A stretch of DNA of 64,000 nucleotides from Tenacibaculum agarivorans (GCF_001936575.1 NZ_MSMP01000013.1:62001-126000); one strand, 5' to 3'; shown: positions 18,601 through 28,419, numbered from the stretch's first letter. The notes: generated by a model not told the origin, from the letters alone. Made by a program: numbers and translations.

Positions 18601-18773
18601 CCATCAAAGTCAGTTTCAGTACCTGAAGATGTGCCTTTTTTTAATACATTAACCCCAGGTAAAGGTCCAGATTCATCTGAAACAGTTCCTGAAATTATTC
18701 TTTCTTGCGCAAAAGAAAAATGCACAACCAACGCTAACAAGAGCGTTAAAATTCCATTAAACTTTGTTTTCAT
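15630..18773 (-). CDS. SusC/RagA-family TonB-linked outer-membrane transporter (pair 1)
   Basis: About 1047 residues. I start at the ATG at 18773 (MKTKFNGILTLLLALVVHFS, a good signal peptide) because the longer frame adds eight residues ahead of it without signal character. Domains in order: a CarboxypepD_reg-like domain (about 25-105; PLPGVNVLKKGTSSGTETDF), a TonB plug (NSLQGKVTGVKV… to TTKRGR), and a beta-barrel ending SYGFNVKLRF. It imports a ligand captured by its SusD partner using TonB energy. The first 100 codons, the promoter and an early hairpin are shared with the other two susC genes of the window. Confidence 0.93.
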   Translation of the reverse strand: MKTKFNGILTLLLALVVHFSFAQERIISGTVSDESGPLPGVNVLKKGTSSGTETDFDGKYSIKAKNGDILVFSFVGMKTVERTVGASSNISFTMESDNVLEEVVVTALGISKSAKSLGYATDVIKSEELVKARESNIINSLQGKVTGVKVTSSGGNLGGSSNIIVRGVTSLSGRNNPLFIVDGVILNNQQTAGNGDRITGNRDFANGAATINPDDVESMNVLKGAAATALYGSRAAAGVIIITTKRGRKGQGGPTVSFNSSLRFDELFRTPNYQNEYAMGFDGKYNSNSTNDWGPRIVGQTVPNLPITGLPGALTSIEDNGVNEFFNTGVTAINNFSIADADEKLDYRLSLTALNQTGILPGAELDRYTFNFNAGVKHNDKLQSRFTVQYTKTESTGTGAVGANDPNIVSLATFSNSVDPRLYDPWIDASGNQINKLVTNDGNTESNNLLWLRNENSNDRNDDRFVGSFEMKYTPIEKLTFTGRAGLDFQDDKRLIENNNGTIGRLLGDFRVDNIRRSFLTVDLFGNYATDFTEDLSFNAIVGTQYNSRLNEIETLTGVQLTIPNLFSPGNVAQRIPERDFDESRLIGLYSSIEFGYKDWATLTLTARNDWSSTLPKNGNSFFYPSASLAFIFSDAFNIESDVLSFGKLRASWAQVGNDARPYALDFRYFPATEAAGQYSLNNNFPFDGRLGFVATQTIPNADLVPEETTSYEFGLDLRLFNNKIGLDISYFNSDNDNQILNIPIPQSTGFARRTVNAGSINTEGFEVAIDATPISTENFTWNTNVNFSQVESTVTELVGGVERTLIQSAFGSVQIQAIPGKEFQLWAIPFLRDEETGRPIINPTTGRRQAGDARAFGSVLPDWTGGWVNTFSYKGFTLSSTVDVSWGGIMKSATVEDLQTQGLVAETLVNREGTFIDTEGILVTNNPDGSVTRTDNNIPLRNAQDFWTSLDDASVSEAFIYDASFVKLREVALSYTLPSSIFNEKSFFKSVTLGIEGRNLALLYSKVPHIDPEANLFGSGAVGGFGVERASVPSTRSYGFNVKLRF
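18730..18747 (-). promoter_or_regulatory. hairpin in early codons of susC-1
   Basis: AACGCT-6 nt-AGCGTT, a perfect 6-bp stem at nt 26-43 of the coding sequence. The same stem is at the same place in the other two susC genes. Confidence 0.45.
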
Positions 18774-18799
18774 TGTATAATTGTTTGAATTAATCAACG

Positions 18800-18831
18800 G
18801 CTAAAATCTTAATTTTATCTTAAATAAACAA
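18800..18831 (-). promoter_or_regulatory. susC-type promoter motif TTG-N17-TAAGATTTTAGC (susC-1)
   Basis: On the minus strand a TTG is followed after exactly 17 nt by TAAGATTTTAGC, and the ATG comes 26 nt later. All three susC genes share this arrangement, which supports a real control element. The downstream half departs from the usual TAnnTTTG box. Confidence 0.6.
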
Positions 18832-18936
18832 TTTTTTAACATAAAAAGACTAATAACTTGGTGTTGAGTATTGTTTCTTTAAATTTTGTTTAAGAAAATA
18901 AATAGTTATCTGTTTTTTGAATAATTTTTTCAGTCT

Positions 18937-20283
18937 TTAATAGCTATAATTTATGGTTTCTTTATTTTTCTTGGCAATTGCGATTCCTTGGGTTAAACCA
19001 TAATCTATAGCGGATTTATAATGTATACCTCCGTATAGCCTACTTATTGCAGCTTCTTGAGCAGCTGTTTTGAAAGATGTAAATTTACGTTTAGGTAAAC
19101 CATATGGTATTTCTGTAGTATCAATAAATTCAAAATTATCACCAAAAATATATGTTAATGTTTCTGATGCGGCGCCAGAAACTACCGAATGACCACTTGT
19201 GTATTCTGGGAATGGAGGAGTTTGAAGTATAGGTTCCCAACTGTCGTCTATATAGTTGTTGATTAATGTTTCCGGACGAACTAAGTTGCTCCTGTATTTT
19301 TCATCCCAACAACTAATAAATGCATCAGCAATAGCTATAGAAGTTCTTGTGTAAGCATATATTGTTTTTTGAAAATTAGATTTTGTTTGTAAACACGCAA
19401 TTTTGCAAATACCAATCCAATGGGCACCAGGGGTTATTTTTTTTGAAGCAAACATGAAATGTCCTTTGTTAACGGAAACATAAGGGTTACAGTCCCAGAA
19501 TTGAGCTATAGCAATTTCTTCTGATTGATCTCCCTTTCCAGTAATTTTATTCTTCACTTCATAAACCTCCATAAGTTCTTTATAAAACTTGCTGTTTTTA
19601 TCTAATGAAAATTTTGGTGGTGGTGAGGGTTTAAATTGAGAAGCAGAATCTAATGCAAAAGTTCTAATCTTATTCCAATGAGGTTCAATAGCATCCATAT
19701 ACGAAGGGGGAGTAGGCTTCCATTGAGAAGGATCGTCTTTTTTATTAGTAATATTATGTTCTGGAAAAGTTCTAGTTTCTTTATAATTATCCTTATTCAT
19801 CCATTTTATAACTTGTTTAGCATAATGGAGACCATGATTTTTTGATATTGAAAAATCATAGTTATTTTCTTTTTTCCATTTATTGTATAAACTGTCTCTA
19901 TAAGAAATTAACTCTTTTTTTGAAAAAATAAGCTCTTTTGCTACATCCATATACGCAATTAATGCAGATAGCTCGTAATTTATCGATCTTTGATTTGTTT
20001 TTGCTTTGTTTATTGTAAACTCATTGAGTTGATTTGATAGTGATTTATAAGTTTTACTGTCGCTGTTTAAAGCTTCATAGGCAGCAATATTAGGATATAC
20101 ATAAATTCTACTAGCTACAGGAGGAGAAAACACATCATGTATCATGATTTCAGTAATCTTATCTATTAGGTTATGATATTCTTTGGTTTCTATTTGAATT
20201 TTAGCATTTTCTTTTTTACATGAAATCAATAGAAGTAATAGTAATGAAATATGTAGTATTGCTAAAAGTGATTTATTTTTCAT
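18937..20283 (-). CDS. vanadium-dependent haloperoxidase-like lipoprotein (PAP2 superfamily)
   Basis: 448 residues with a lipoprotein signal (LLLLLISCKKEN, Cys22). All vanadate-pocket motifs are present: K329 with R336-P337 (KYRSNLVRP), S363-G364-H365 (EYTSGHS) and R415…H421…D427 (SRLYGGIHYKSAID). Such enzymes oxidise halides with H2O2 or act as acid phosphatases; the motif set cannot separate the two activities in this bacterial group. As a lipoprotein it should face the periplasm or cell surface. Its start overlaps the end of the FG-GAP/UnbV gene by 11 nt, so the two are translationally coupled. Confidence 0.88.
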   Translation of the reverse strand: MKNKSLLAILHISLLLLLLISCKKENAKIQIETKEYHNLIDKITEIMIHDVFSPPVASRIYVYPNIAAYEALNSDSKTYKSLSNQLNEFTINKAKTNQRSINYELSALIAYMDVAKELIFSKKELISYRDSLYNKWKKENNYDFSISKNHGLHYAKQVIKWMNKDNYKETRTFPEHNITNKKDDPSQWKPTPPSYMDAIEPHWNKIRTFALDSASQFKPSPPPKFSLDKNSKFYKELMEVYEVKNKITGKGDQSEEIAIAQFWDCNPYVSVNKGHFMFASKKITPGAHWIGICKIACLQTKSNFQKTIYAYTRTSIAIADAFISCWDEKYRSNLVRPETLINNYIDDSWEPILQTPPFPEYTSGHSVVSGAASETLTYIFGDNFEFIDTTEIPYGLPKRKFTSFKTAAQEAAISRLYGGIHYKSAIDYGLTQGIAIAKKNKETINYSY

Positions 20284-23200
20284 TGATGATATAAGAATTT
20301 ATAGCATTATTGTTTGGGATTAAAAGCAAAATACTTTTGTTTCTTAATTTAAGTATTTGAGCATTTCTGATTTCTTGACTAATAGGAGAGATACCTAAAT
20401 CATTAGTAGACTTGTATTGATTGTTTTTCATTAGTAATAATCCTTTCAAGCTTTCATATGCTCCATGATACGTGTTTACTGATTTTGAATTACCAAAAGC
20501 TAAAACGCCTTCTACAATTGGATTTTTAATAGTTAAAAAAGAATGAATTGGTGCTAATTGAAAAGGTTTAGGAAAGTCAATAAATTCTGTGAAAACTCCA
20601 TTGTCATTTCTTAAATATCCTGAAGACAGATGATTGACGATATATTTGTTAGATTTATTCACTTTTTCTGGAGTAAGGATTTCATCTATTGTCTTCAATG
20701 CATAGTCTTTGTATTTTACAAATCTCTTTTTTATAATATTCATTTGTGATGCTAACTCATCCTTAGAATATATTGGGTAATATTCACCATTGAGATTATA
20801 GGCTAAAATAGTTTCTGCTTTTCCATTGTCATCAAAATCTAGATGATACATATGTAAAGGAGCTTTTTCCGAAGCTTGGAATTTTGAATTTTTACCCCAA
20901 TTTCCAAAAAGAAGATCTAAATCACCATCATCATCAATATCAAAAGAACTAACAGTTTGCCATAATCCTTTTAAAGAATTGTTAGTTTGTTGTAATGAAA
21001 GTTTACCGTCTAAATTAATATAGATTTTTGGAGTGTCCCATTCAGTAGAAATGATTAAGTCAGGTTGTTGATCATTATTGATATCTATCCATAAACCATC
21101 CGTAACATGGGATTTTAATTTAAAATTTTCGTCAATAGTGAAATTCCCTTGTCCATCATTATTTAAAATATAGGATGAAACTTTTTGCCCATAATCATTT
21201 GGATTAGATCTGTTACCTATAAACAAATCAATGTCTCCGTCTTTATCATAATCACAAGGTTTTACACATGAAACAATATTTGGATTTAGTGGGGTGGTGT
21301 TAGATTTTATGAAATTTCCATTCTCATAAATGTATAATCTATCCGTTTCATACTTAACATTTCTTTTTTGATGAATACCAGATCCTACATATAGATCTAA
21401 ATCTCCATCATTATCAGCGTCAAAAAAAGAAGAACAAATATCTTCGTACTCTTTGTCTGTTTCAATTTCAGGGATGTTTTTAGGGGTTAGTTGACTTCCA
21501 TCATTGAGGAAAAGTTTAGCTTTGTTTCCGCTACCATTACCTATAAAAATATCGTCATAACCATTTTTGTCAATATCTCCAATGGAAATAGCTGGTCCGG
21601 TGGTTGAAACTTTAAATGGGATTAAACGTTCGTTGTAAAAATCGTTATAAGAATCTTCTCGGTGTGTAAAATCAATAACCTCGTTAGAGCTTATAAATAA
21701 GTTTTTAGCTGAATGCTTTTTGTGGTCATATTGTACAGCTTCATTCTTATTGAAGGTTACAGTATGAGTTTTGTTTATTTCGGGATTGATAATCTTTTGA
21801 GTTAAGTTATTGGGCCAGATTATTTGAATAGAGTCTATTTTTTTGATAGTATCTAATCCAAAGTGTAAATTATTGCTGGTTGCAGATAGAAAACCTCTTG
21901 AATTGAATAGTTGTTTTGTTTGTTTTTTATTTTTGCTGTGAAGAATCGCTTTAGAACCAATTCCATTGCTATTGTTTTTTTGATACTTTAGATTTAAAGT
22001 GATATGATTCTTATTGGAACTGCTGGTGTTTTTATAAATAACAGCATGTTCATTGATGTTGTTGATTACTAAATCTAAATCTCCATCTAAATCAAGGTCA
22101 CTGTAAGCTGCTCCATTAGATAAGGAAGGGGTATTGTCTATCCATTCATTATTTTTATTTTCAAACTTATTGGAGTTACCTTTAAATATTTGATTAGGGA
22201 CTTTCCCATTGGGCATTTCTTTTAAAGAAGAAAGAAGCCATTGTTCTTTAGATTTATTTTTATCTCTGTATTTATAATTACTAGAAATATACATTCTGAA
22301 ATCTAGGTTGTTAGGCCTTCTTAAAATTCCATTTGTGATGAATAAATCCTGATGTCCGTCATTGTTGAAATCAGCAAATAATGGACTCCAGCTCCAATCT
22401 GTACTTGCAACATCATTAAATAAAGCTTCTTCATGAAAATAAGCACCAGAATTATTTACTTGTAACATGTTACGAGAATATTGATCTTGATATCCTAAGT
22501 TTTGTAATTGAATTTGAAAATTCAACATAGTGTCATCTCCTTCTGATTCTTTAATAACTCTTTCGTCTTTTGGAAGCATGTCTAAAGTAATTAAATCTTG
22601 ATATCCATCATTATTAATATCAGAAGCATCGCTACCCATAGAAAACCTACTAATTGTGGAGAAATTTTTAGCCAATGATTCTGTAAAAGTTCCATCTTGG
22701 TTATTTAGATAATAGTAGTCATCTTCATGAAAATCATTACATACATAAATATCATCCCATCCATCATTATTAAAATCAGCTATTGAAGCACTCAATCCGT
22801 ATCCATTTACACCACCGTAAATTTTAGCTTTTTCACTTGAGTTTATATAATTTCCTTTTTTGTTTTCTAATAAAACGTCACCTGTAAGATCAGTTCTTTT
22901 TTTTCTGAGTAGAGCAGGACCATGAGAAGTTTTTGTGTGTACTGCATGGTTGACTATGTATACATCTAAGTCATCGTCTTTATCATAATCAAAAAAATAG
23001 GCTTGAGTAGAAAATCCTTTGTAGTTTAGATTGTATTCTTTAGATCGTTCAGTAAATGTATTGTCACCATTGTTAATATACAATTCATTATGTCCTGTGA
23101 AATCTAATAGTCCTGATACGGCGCATACGTAAATATCTAAAAATCCATCATTGTTAATATCTACAACAGTAGCTCCAGTTTGCCAGCTAGCTTTTCCCTG

Positions 23201-23542
23201 TACGCCAGCTTGTGCAGTAATATCCTCAAATTTTAAATTTCCTTTATTAAGGTAGAGTTTGTTTTGTTGTTTGTTAGAAACAAAGTAAATATCATCCAGT
23301 TGATCATTGTTAAAATCACCAATAGCAACCCCTCCACCATTATAATAATAAATATAGCTAATGATATTATGTTTTTCGTTATCTTCAATTTCGTTTTTGA
23401 AATTGATACCCGTTATTTCTGTAGATACTTTTTCAAATAAATACTTTTTATTTTTAATAGGAGGGCTCTGTTTGTTTGTTTTATCACAATTAAATAGTGT
23501 TAGTGATAAAACGAATAATAGTGTTATTAACCTAGTTTTCAT
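20273..23542 (-). CDS. FG-GAP/VCBS-repeat lipoprotein with UnbV/ASPIC domain
   Basis: 1089 residues with a lipoprotein signal (LTLFNCDK, Cys19). Many FG-GAP/VCBS repeats with calcium-loop signatures recur through the chain: GDFNNDQLDDIYFV near 75, DINNDGFLDIYVC near 128, DYDKDDDLDVYIV near 185, DLDLDGDLDLVINN near 482, DKNGYDDIFIGNG, DNDGDLDLYVGSG, DIDDDGDLDLLFGNWG. A UnbV/ASPIC domain lies around 525-590 (NGIGSKAILHS…RGFLSATSNNLHFG). This is a predicted double beta-propeller, surface-anchored. Families with this make-up often sit beside SusC/SusD genes in Bacteroidota; the biochemical role is not established. A terminator separates it from the susD upstream. Confidence 0.88.
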   Translation of the reverse strand: MKTRLITLLFVLSLTLFNCDKTNKQSPPIKNKKYLFEKVSTEITGINFKNEIEDNEKHNIISYIYYYNGGGVAIGDFNNDQLDDIYFVSNKQQNKLYLNKGNLKFEDITAQAGVQGKASWQTGATVVDINNDGFLDIYVCAVSGLLDFTGHNELYINNGDNTFTERSKEYNLNYKGFSTQAYFFDYDKDDDLDVYIVNHAVHTKTSHGPALLRKKRTDLTGDVLLENKKGNYINSSEKAKIYGGVNGYGLSASIADFNNDGWDDIYVCNDFHEDDYYYLNNQDGTFTESLAKNFSTISRFSMGSDASDINNDGYQDLITLDMLPKDERVIKESEGDDTMLNFQIQLQNLGYQDQYSRNMLQVNNSGAYFHEEALFNDVASTDWSWSPLFADFNNDGHQDLFITNGILRRPNNLDFRMYISSNYKYRDKNKSKEQWLLSSLKEMPNGKVPNQIFKGNSNKFENKNNEWIDNTPSLSNGAAYSDLDLDGDLDLVINNINEHAVIYKNTSSSNKNHITLNLKYQKNNSNGIGSKAILHSKNKKQTKQLFNSRGFLSATSNNLHFGLDTIKKIDSIQIIWPNNLTQKIINPEINKTHTVTFNKNEAVQYDHKKHSAKNLFISSNEVIDFTHREDSYNDFYNERLIPFKVSTTGPAISIGDIDKNGYDDIFIGNGSGNKAKLFLNDGSQLTPKNIPEIETDKEYEDICSSFFDADNDGDLDLYVGSGIHQKRNVKYETDRLYIYENGNFIKSNTTPLNPNIVSCVKPCDYDKDGDIDLFIGNRSNPNDYGQKVSSYILNNDGQGNFTIDENFKLKSHVTDGLWIDINNDQQPDLIISTEWDTPKIYINLDGKLSLQQTNNSLKGLWQTVSSFDIDDDGDLDLLFGNWGKNSKFQASEKAPLHMYHLDFDDNGKAETILAYNLNGEYYPIYSKDELASQMNIIKKRFVKYKDYALKTIDEILTPEKVNKSNKYIVNHLSSGYLRNDNGVFTEFIDFPKPFQLAPIHSFLTIKNPIVEGVLAFGNSKSVNTYHGAYESLKGLLLMKNNQYKSTNDLGISPISQEIRNAQILKLRNKSILLLIPNNNAINSYIINEK

Positions 23543-23572
23543 GTATTGAAAAGGAAATTTATGCTATTAAAA

Positions 23573-23600
23573 AAAAGAGGTTGCTTTAACAACCTCTTTT
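23573..23600 (-). terminator. intrinsic terminator after susD-2
   Basis: An 11-bp stem AAAAGAGGTTG / CAACCTCTTTT with a 6-nt loop and flanking A/T runs. It ends the second SusC/SusD unit and leaves the FG-GAP gene, which starts 31 nt further on, dependent on read-through or its own promoter. Confidence 0.88.
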
Positions 23601-23618
23601 AATACTAATGATTAAATT

Positions 23619-25214
23619 TTATAATGGAGTAGGACTTGTGGAGTTGAAGTCGCTTTCAAACGTTGGAACAGGCCAATATTCTAAGTATCCATAATTAATT
23701 GTCGCATTGGTGTTTAAATTACCATCGGTATCTAGAACTCTAGCACCAGTCCTAGAACCAGCAGCCACACCATATCGTCTAGCGTCATAAAAAGAAACAG
23801 ATCTCATAATTAAAGCTAAACGTCTTTCTTTTCTAATTTCTTCTAGAGCTTGTTCTTCAGTTAGCATTGTGCCCACTGTTGCAGGTAATCCAGAATTTTG
23901 AAAATTTCTTACGGCATCAAGATGACCTAAACCACCTTCGATGTCACCTGTATGAACTTTGGCTTCAGCTAATAGTAATTGATTTTCTTCATATGATCCA
24001 GCATAGAACATAGTTACTTGTCCTAGATTCGTTGATGCTATTTGAGAATCTTTCCAGAAGTAACTCGCTCCATAATGTATTCCTCTACCTCTTGGGTTAG
24101 GGAAAGGGAAACCGCTTCTTGTATTTGTGAAATAACGATCTAATCTCTCATCTCCAGGATTGATATCTTGTATTAAACGATCGCTAGGGAAATACCAAAA
24201 GCCAAAAACAGCATCAGGTAACCAATTTTCACCAATAAAAGTTGACTCGGTCTTCATGATAAACGCATTTCTATTATTAGAAACTCCTAAATTGGTCCAA
24301 GATATGATATCATTCCAATTGGCGTTGCTCATGTCTATAACTTTTGTATTGTAGATTAAGTTTCTAGCTCTTAAAGTATTGATATTCTCAATCAAGTTGT
24401 TTTTAGTGATAACAGCATCTGATCTCAAATAAGCTAATTGTAAATTTGAAAGCCTAGAATTAAATGCGTCATCATCTGAGATTGATCCTATTATTGTTGA
24501 TAATTCGTCTAATAGTGAGTTAGACTTTTCTATAAGTTGTGTGTTAGCAACAAAAGTATTAGATGTTACTGGGTTAGGATTATCTATAATATTATTTTCA
24601 TTGATTACACCTTGTTCGTATAAAGAACCTAATCTATGATATGCATAAGCTTTCCACCAAGTGGCCCAAGCATTGAATGCTTGTTTTTCAGCGTCTGTAG
24701 CTGATAAGTCTTGTAGAGCTCTAATAACAGTGTTCCCTTGAACTATCAAACTGTACATGTCACGCCATTCGTATTGAATTGCATTATCGCTACCTGCAGC
24801 TCTATCATTTCGTTTTGCTATTTCTCCAGGTTGAGGACCTCCTTCTGGAGGATTAACAACAGATCCATCGTCTAGAGTAACAGAGGCCGCTTGGTTTACC
24901 CAACGTCCGCCGAAGTTACCCCAAGGCATGGTCATTACGTCTCCCATGGTTTCGTGATATCCATAAGTAAACCATAGCATTGGACTTTCGTTTTCGTTGC
25001 CAATGTCTTGAAACACATCATCTGTAGCCAAAAAGTCATACATTGACCTTGAAAACGTAGTAAGTCCATCTACAGAATTCAATGAACTTAAAGCAGGTAA
25101 ATTATTGTTTATTGGTTCAATATTGGTGTCTAGTAAGTTGTCTTCACAACCCCATATAATTGATATGGTTAGTAATATCAGAGATATTTTATTAATAGAT
25201 TTCATTTCTTTCAA
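23619..25214 (-). CDS. SusD/RagB-family lipoprotein (pair 2)
   Basis: 531 residues with a lipobox in IIWGCEDN (Cys23). The C-terminal half carries the classic RagB/SusD signature EEIRKERRLALIMRS followed by FYDARRYG, and a TPR-like helical core (AFNAWATWWKAYAYHRLGSL). It is the surface lid of the transporter encoded 3 nt upstream. It belongs to a different SusD subgroup from the other two in this window, which suggests a different ligand. Confidence 0.9.
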   Translation of the reverse strand: MKEMKSINKISLILLTISIIWGCEDNLLDTNIEPINNNLPALSSLNSVDGLTTFSRSMYDFLATDDVFQDIGNENESPMLWFTYGYHETMGDVMTMPWGNFGGRWVNQAASVTLDDGSVVNPPEGGPQPGEIAKRNDRAAGSDNAIQYEWRDMYSLIVQGNTVIRALQDLSATDAEKQAFNAWATWWKAYAYHRLGSLYEQGVINENNIIDNPNPVTSNTFVANTQLIEKSNSLLDELSTIIGSISDDDAFNSRLSNLQLAYLRSDAVITKNNLIENINTLRARNLIYNTKVIDMSNANWNDIISWTNLGVSNNRNAFIMKTESTFIGENWLPDAVFGFWYFPSDRLIQDINPGDERLDRYFTNTRSGFPFPNPRGRGIHYGASYFWKDSQIASTNLGQVTMFYAGSYEENQLLLAEAKVHTGDIEGGLGHLDAVRNFQNSGLPATVGTMLTEEQALEEIRKERRLALIMRSVSFYDARRYGVAAGSRTGARVLDTDGNLNTNATINYGYLEYWPVPTFESDFNSTSPTPL

Positions 25215-25217
25215 TTT

Positions 25218-28200
25218 TTAGAATGTAATATTAAGACCTACATTATAACTTTTTACGTTTGGATGTGTAAATTCGTCAAACCCTCTTTGAAAAGTGTTAC
25301 CAAACCCTCTGGCGGCTTCAGGGTCTAATCCTGTATAATCAGTAATAGTAATTAAATTCCTTCCTGATAAGGTAAGGGTGATTTGTTCTACTTCTTTAAG
25401 TTTAATTAAGTTATTCAACTTAAATTTAAAACTAATGTCTCTAAGTCGTAAAAAAGAACCATCTTCGATAAAGTGAGATGTGGGAACATTGGTGTTGTAT
25501 AAAGAAGTATAATAAGAAACAAATGCACCAGTTTGGTTGGTTCCTGTTGGGTCTTCTATAGTAACTGGGATAGAAGTTTCTTCATGTAGCCCATTGTTGT
25601 ATAACCACTGTTTAGCTCTATTGTAGACATCCATACCTTGAAACCAGTCTAATTGTATAGACATTGAAACAAAATCATTAAATGTGAAATCATTTAAAAA
25701 TGTCATTACAAAATCAGGTTGTGTGCTTCCTAGTGTTTGAGTTTCAGAGGTAATTACAGCTCTACCTGTGTTTTTGTTTACTACATAGCCTGAGCTTGCA
25801 ACTGTAAAGTTATCTCTATCTGCAGTTGCAATTATTGGTGTTCCTTGTGAGTCTGTTTCGTCTAAGCTAGTAACTACCTTTCTTACATTGAAAGCTCCAA
25901 TTTCTTGACCTTCTTCTAAAACGAAGAAATCACCAACTACAACTGGTAAGCCATTAGCAATCTTATCTAAAGTAGCCTTAGATTTGGTAAAGCGTAAACC
26001 GAAATCCCAACTAAAATCTTCGGATTTGTAAGTGTTTATGTTTAAAGAAGCTTCTATACCATTACTGCTGATTTCGTAAGCATTGTCAGAGATTGCTGAT
26101 GTACCTGAACTTGTTGCTAATCCTAGGTCAAATATAGCTCCCTCTGTTTTTCTATCAAAGTAGTTTATAGATCCATCTATGGAGTTAAGCCATGGACTTT
26201 CATTTTTGAAATCAAAGCGATAATCTGTACCGACTTCGAATTCTTTCGCAATTTCTACATCAAGGTCAGGATTAGCTACCGTAGAAGGTAAGCTAGCGAT
26301 TGTTTCACTTCCTACAGTAGTTAGCTGAAAAGTGAATAAATTTTGACCGAATAAAGGTTGGATACCAGCTTCTCCATAAGCTGCTCTTAGTTTTAAACCA
26401 CTAACGGTATCTGATTCTAATAACTCAGAAATATTAACATATGCATCAAACCTAGGGAAGGTAAAACTCTTTCCGCTACCAAATCGGTTTGATTTGTCAC
26501 GTCTTAAACCAGCAGAGAAACCTGCAATAGAACCAAAATCAAACTTTTGATTGATTAAAAAACCAAATGTTCTAAAAGGTTGTTCTAAAACGCCTCCGAA
26601 TACTTTTGTTGCTGCTTGATTAACATTGAATTGTCCGAATTCTCCTTCTGGTAAGTTTATACCAGATGTGGTAGTTTGTCTAAAAAAGCGATCTCTCCAG
26701 TCAAAGTTAAAAGTGGTGGTAGAAGTGATAGGAGCAGATATGTTCAAGTCTTTTTCAAAGTCTAATGCAAGATTAGCGGATAACAGTAAGTTTTGAAAAT
26801 ATTCTTGAGTATCTAAATTGTTAATAGCTCCTCTTCTGTTTGTTGGTATCTGTTGTGCTTGAATATGAGAAGCTTGATTTTCTTGAAAAAAAGAAAAATT
26901 TTGTACATAACTATCATACCCATATTTAGCGTTTAAACTTAAAACTTCAAAAGGTTGGTATTGGATGTTGAAATTTGTGATATATCTGTTGACTTGATCT
27001 AATCTGTTTTGAATTTCTCTGAAAAAGAAAGGGTTAACAGAGTTAGGGTCTGTGGCGTCAGGTGCAACTGTAAGTTCTCCGTCACTATTCCTATTGAATA
27101 AATCAACATGAGGTAGATTTTGAAATACATTATTGATTAAGTTACTCGCATTTGCATTATCAGTATTTGTACCTGTATCGTTAGCGCTATTTATTACATC
27201 AAAACGAGTGGTAATTTGTAAATTATCTGCAACATCAAAATCTAGGTTTAAACGCGCGTCATATTTGACATATTCTCCTACAACTAAAACACTTTCCTGT
27301 TGTGTTTTGTTTCCTGAAACTAAATAACGAATTTTATCAGAGCCACCAGAAGCTGAAACCCCATATCTTAAGCTCAATGCATTTTTAAATAATACATCAG
27401 TAGCGTCAAATGTTTGTTCAGCGAAAGGAGTATCATTGATACCTTGCGATCCTAGTTGTGTCGTCCCTACAGTTCTTTCGTTAACATCTACAGCTAAATA
27501 TTGAGCAGATCCATTTAACTGTGTAACAGGAGTTCCAGATGTGTCAACAATTAATCCTTGTGCATTAGTAGAATATCTATGTAATGTACTTCTTCTCATT
27601 CTGTCATCAGCAATAGCTTGATTAATACCAAGATTTGTGTTGATGTTGATTTTGATTTTACCAGCTTTACCTTTTTTAGTTATAATATTGATTACCCCAT
27701 TAGCCCCCTGAGCTCCGTATATTGTACCAGCTGCTGCACCAGAAATTGTTTCAACACGTTCAACATTGGTAAAATCAATGTCAGACAGTCTCGAACTTAA
27801 ATTAGAAGCTCCACCAACACTGTTTTGAGAGCTAGATACTTCAATACCATCTATTAAAATCATTGGTTGAGATGAGTTTAAACTACCAATAGCTCTTAAT
27901 ACGATGTTTTGTTGTTGTCCAGGTTGACCAGAAGTAGATTGAATTACAGTACCTGCAATTTTACCTTGAAGTGCCTGATCTATAGATTGTGCACCTGCAT
28001 CTTGAAGGTCTTCAGCTTTTACAGAGTTTACGGCTACCCCTATTTTTTTTCTTGAAGTACCAGATGCAACTCCTGTTACTACTACTTCCTCTAATACATT
28101 ATCTTGTTTTAATGTAACGTCAATAGTAGATGAACTCCCCACAGTTCTGCTTACAGGTTGCATACCAACGAAACTAAAAATAAGAATGTCTCCTGGTTTT

Positions 28201-28391
28201 GCTTTAATTGAGTACTTTCCATCAAAGTCAGTTTCGGTACCGGTATTAGTCCCCTTTACTTGAATTGAAACTCCAGGGAGAGGTCCGGTATCATCCGAAA
28301 CAGCACCTGAAATCGTTTTAGTTTGTGCATAACTAATATGCACAACAAACGCTATTAAAAGCGTTAAAATGCCTTTAAGTTTTGTTTTCAT
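25218..28391 (-). CDS. SusC/RagA-family TonB-linked outer-membrane transporter (pair 2)
   Basis: 1057 residues: signal peptide, CarboxypepD_reg-like domain with GPLPGVSIQVKGTNTGTETD, plug with VEDLQDAGAQSIDQALQGK-type sequence and a GAAAGTIYGAQGANGVINI block, and a barrel ending SYNVGLNITF. It is the TonB-dependent pore that pairs with the SusD protein encoded 3 nt downstream. Its 5' end resembles susC-3 very closely at the DNA level while the barrels differ. Confidence 0.93.
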   Translation of the reverse strand: MKTKLKGILTLLIAFVVHISYAQTKTISGAVSDDTGPLPGVSIQVKGTNTGTETDFDGKYSIKAKPGDILIFSFVGMQPVSRTVGSSSTIDVTLKQDNVLEEVVVTGVASGTSRKKIGVAVNSVKAEDLQDAGAQSIDQALQGKIAGTVIQSTSGQPGQQQNIVLRAIGSLNSSQPMILIDGIEVSSSQNSVGGASNLSSRLSDIDFTNVERVETISGAAAGTIYGAQGANGVINIITKKGKAGKIKININTNLGINQAIADDRMRRSTLHRYSTNAQGLIVDTSGTPVTQLNGSAQYLAVDVNERTVGTTQLGSQGINDTPFAEQTFDATDVLFKNALSLRYGVSASGGSDKIRYLVSGNKTQQESVLVVGEYVKYDARLNLDFDVADNLQITTRFDVINSANDTGTNTDNANASNLINNVFQNLPHVDLFNRNSDGELTVAPDATDPNSVNPFFFREIQNRLDQVNRYITNFNIQYQPFEVLSLNAKYGYDSYVQNFSFFQENQASHIQAQQIPTNRRGAINNLDTQEYFQNLLLSANLALDFEKDLNISAPITSTTTFNFDWRDRFFRQTTTSGINLPEGEFGQFNVNQAATKVFGGVLEQPFRTFGFLINQKFDFGSIAGFSAGLRRDKSNRFGSGKSFTFPRFDAYVNISELLESDTVSGLKLRAAYGEAGIQPLFGQNLFTFQLTTVGSETIASLPSTVANPDLDVEIAKEFEVGTDYRFDFKNESPWLNSIDGSINYFDRKTEGAIFDLGLATSSGTSAISDNAYEISSNGIEASLNINTYKSEDFSWDFGLRFTKSKATLDKIANGLPVVVGDFFVLEEGQEIGAFNVRKVVTSLDETDSQGTPIIATADRDNFTVASSGYVVNKNTGRAVITSETQTLGSTQPDFVMTFLNDFTFNDFVSMSIQLDWFQGMDVYNRAKQWLYNNGLHEETSIPVTIEDPTGTNQTGAFVSYYTSLYNTNVPTSHFIEDGSFLRLRDISFKFKLNNLIKLKEVEQITLTLSGRNLITITDYTGLDPEAARGFGNTFQRGFDEFTHPNVKSYNVGLNITF
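28348..28365 (-). promoter_or_regulatory. hairpin in early codons of susC-2
   Basis: AACGCT-6 nt-AGCGTT at nt 27-44 of the coding strand, the same stem as in susC-1 and susC-3 with a different loop from susC-1. Confidence 0.45.
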
Positions 28392-28419
28392 TTTTTTACA
28401 ATTATTTGAGTTAATTGCA

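Noticed and set aside
18139..18780. A 213-codon frame on the plus strand inside susC-1
   Set aside because: It is exactly antisense to the signal, CarboxypepD_reg-like and plug region of susC-1, which has full family signatures. Its own sequence has no recognisable family, so it is a shadow of AT-rich codon bias.
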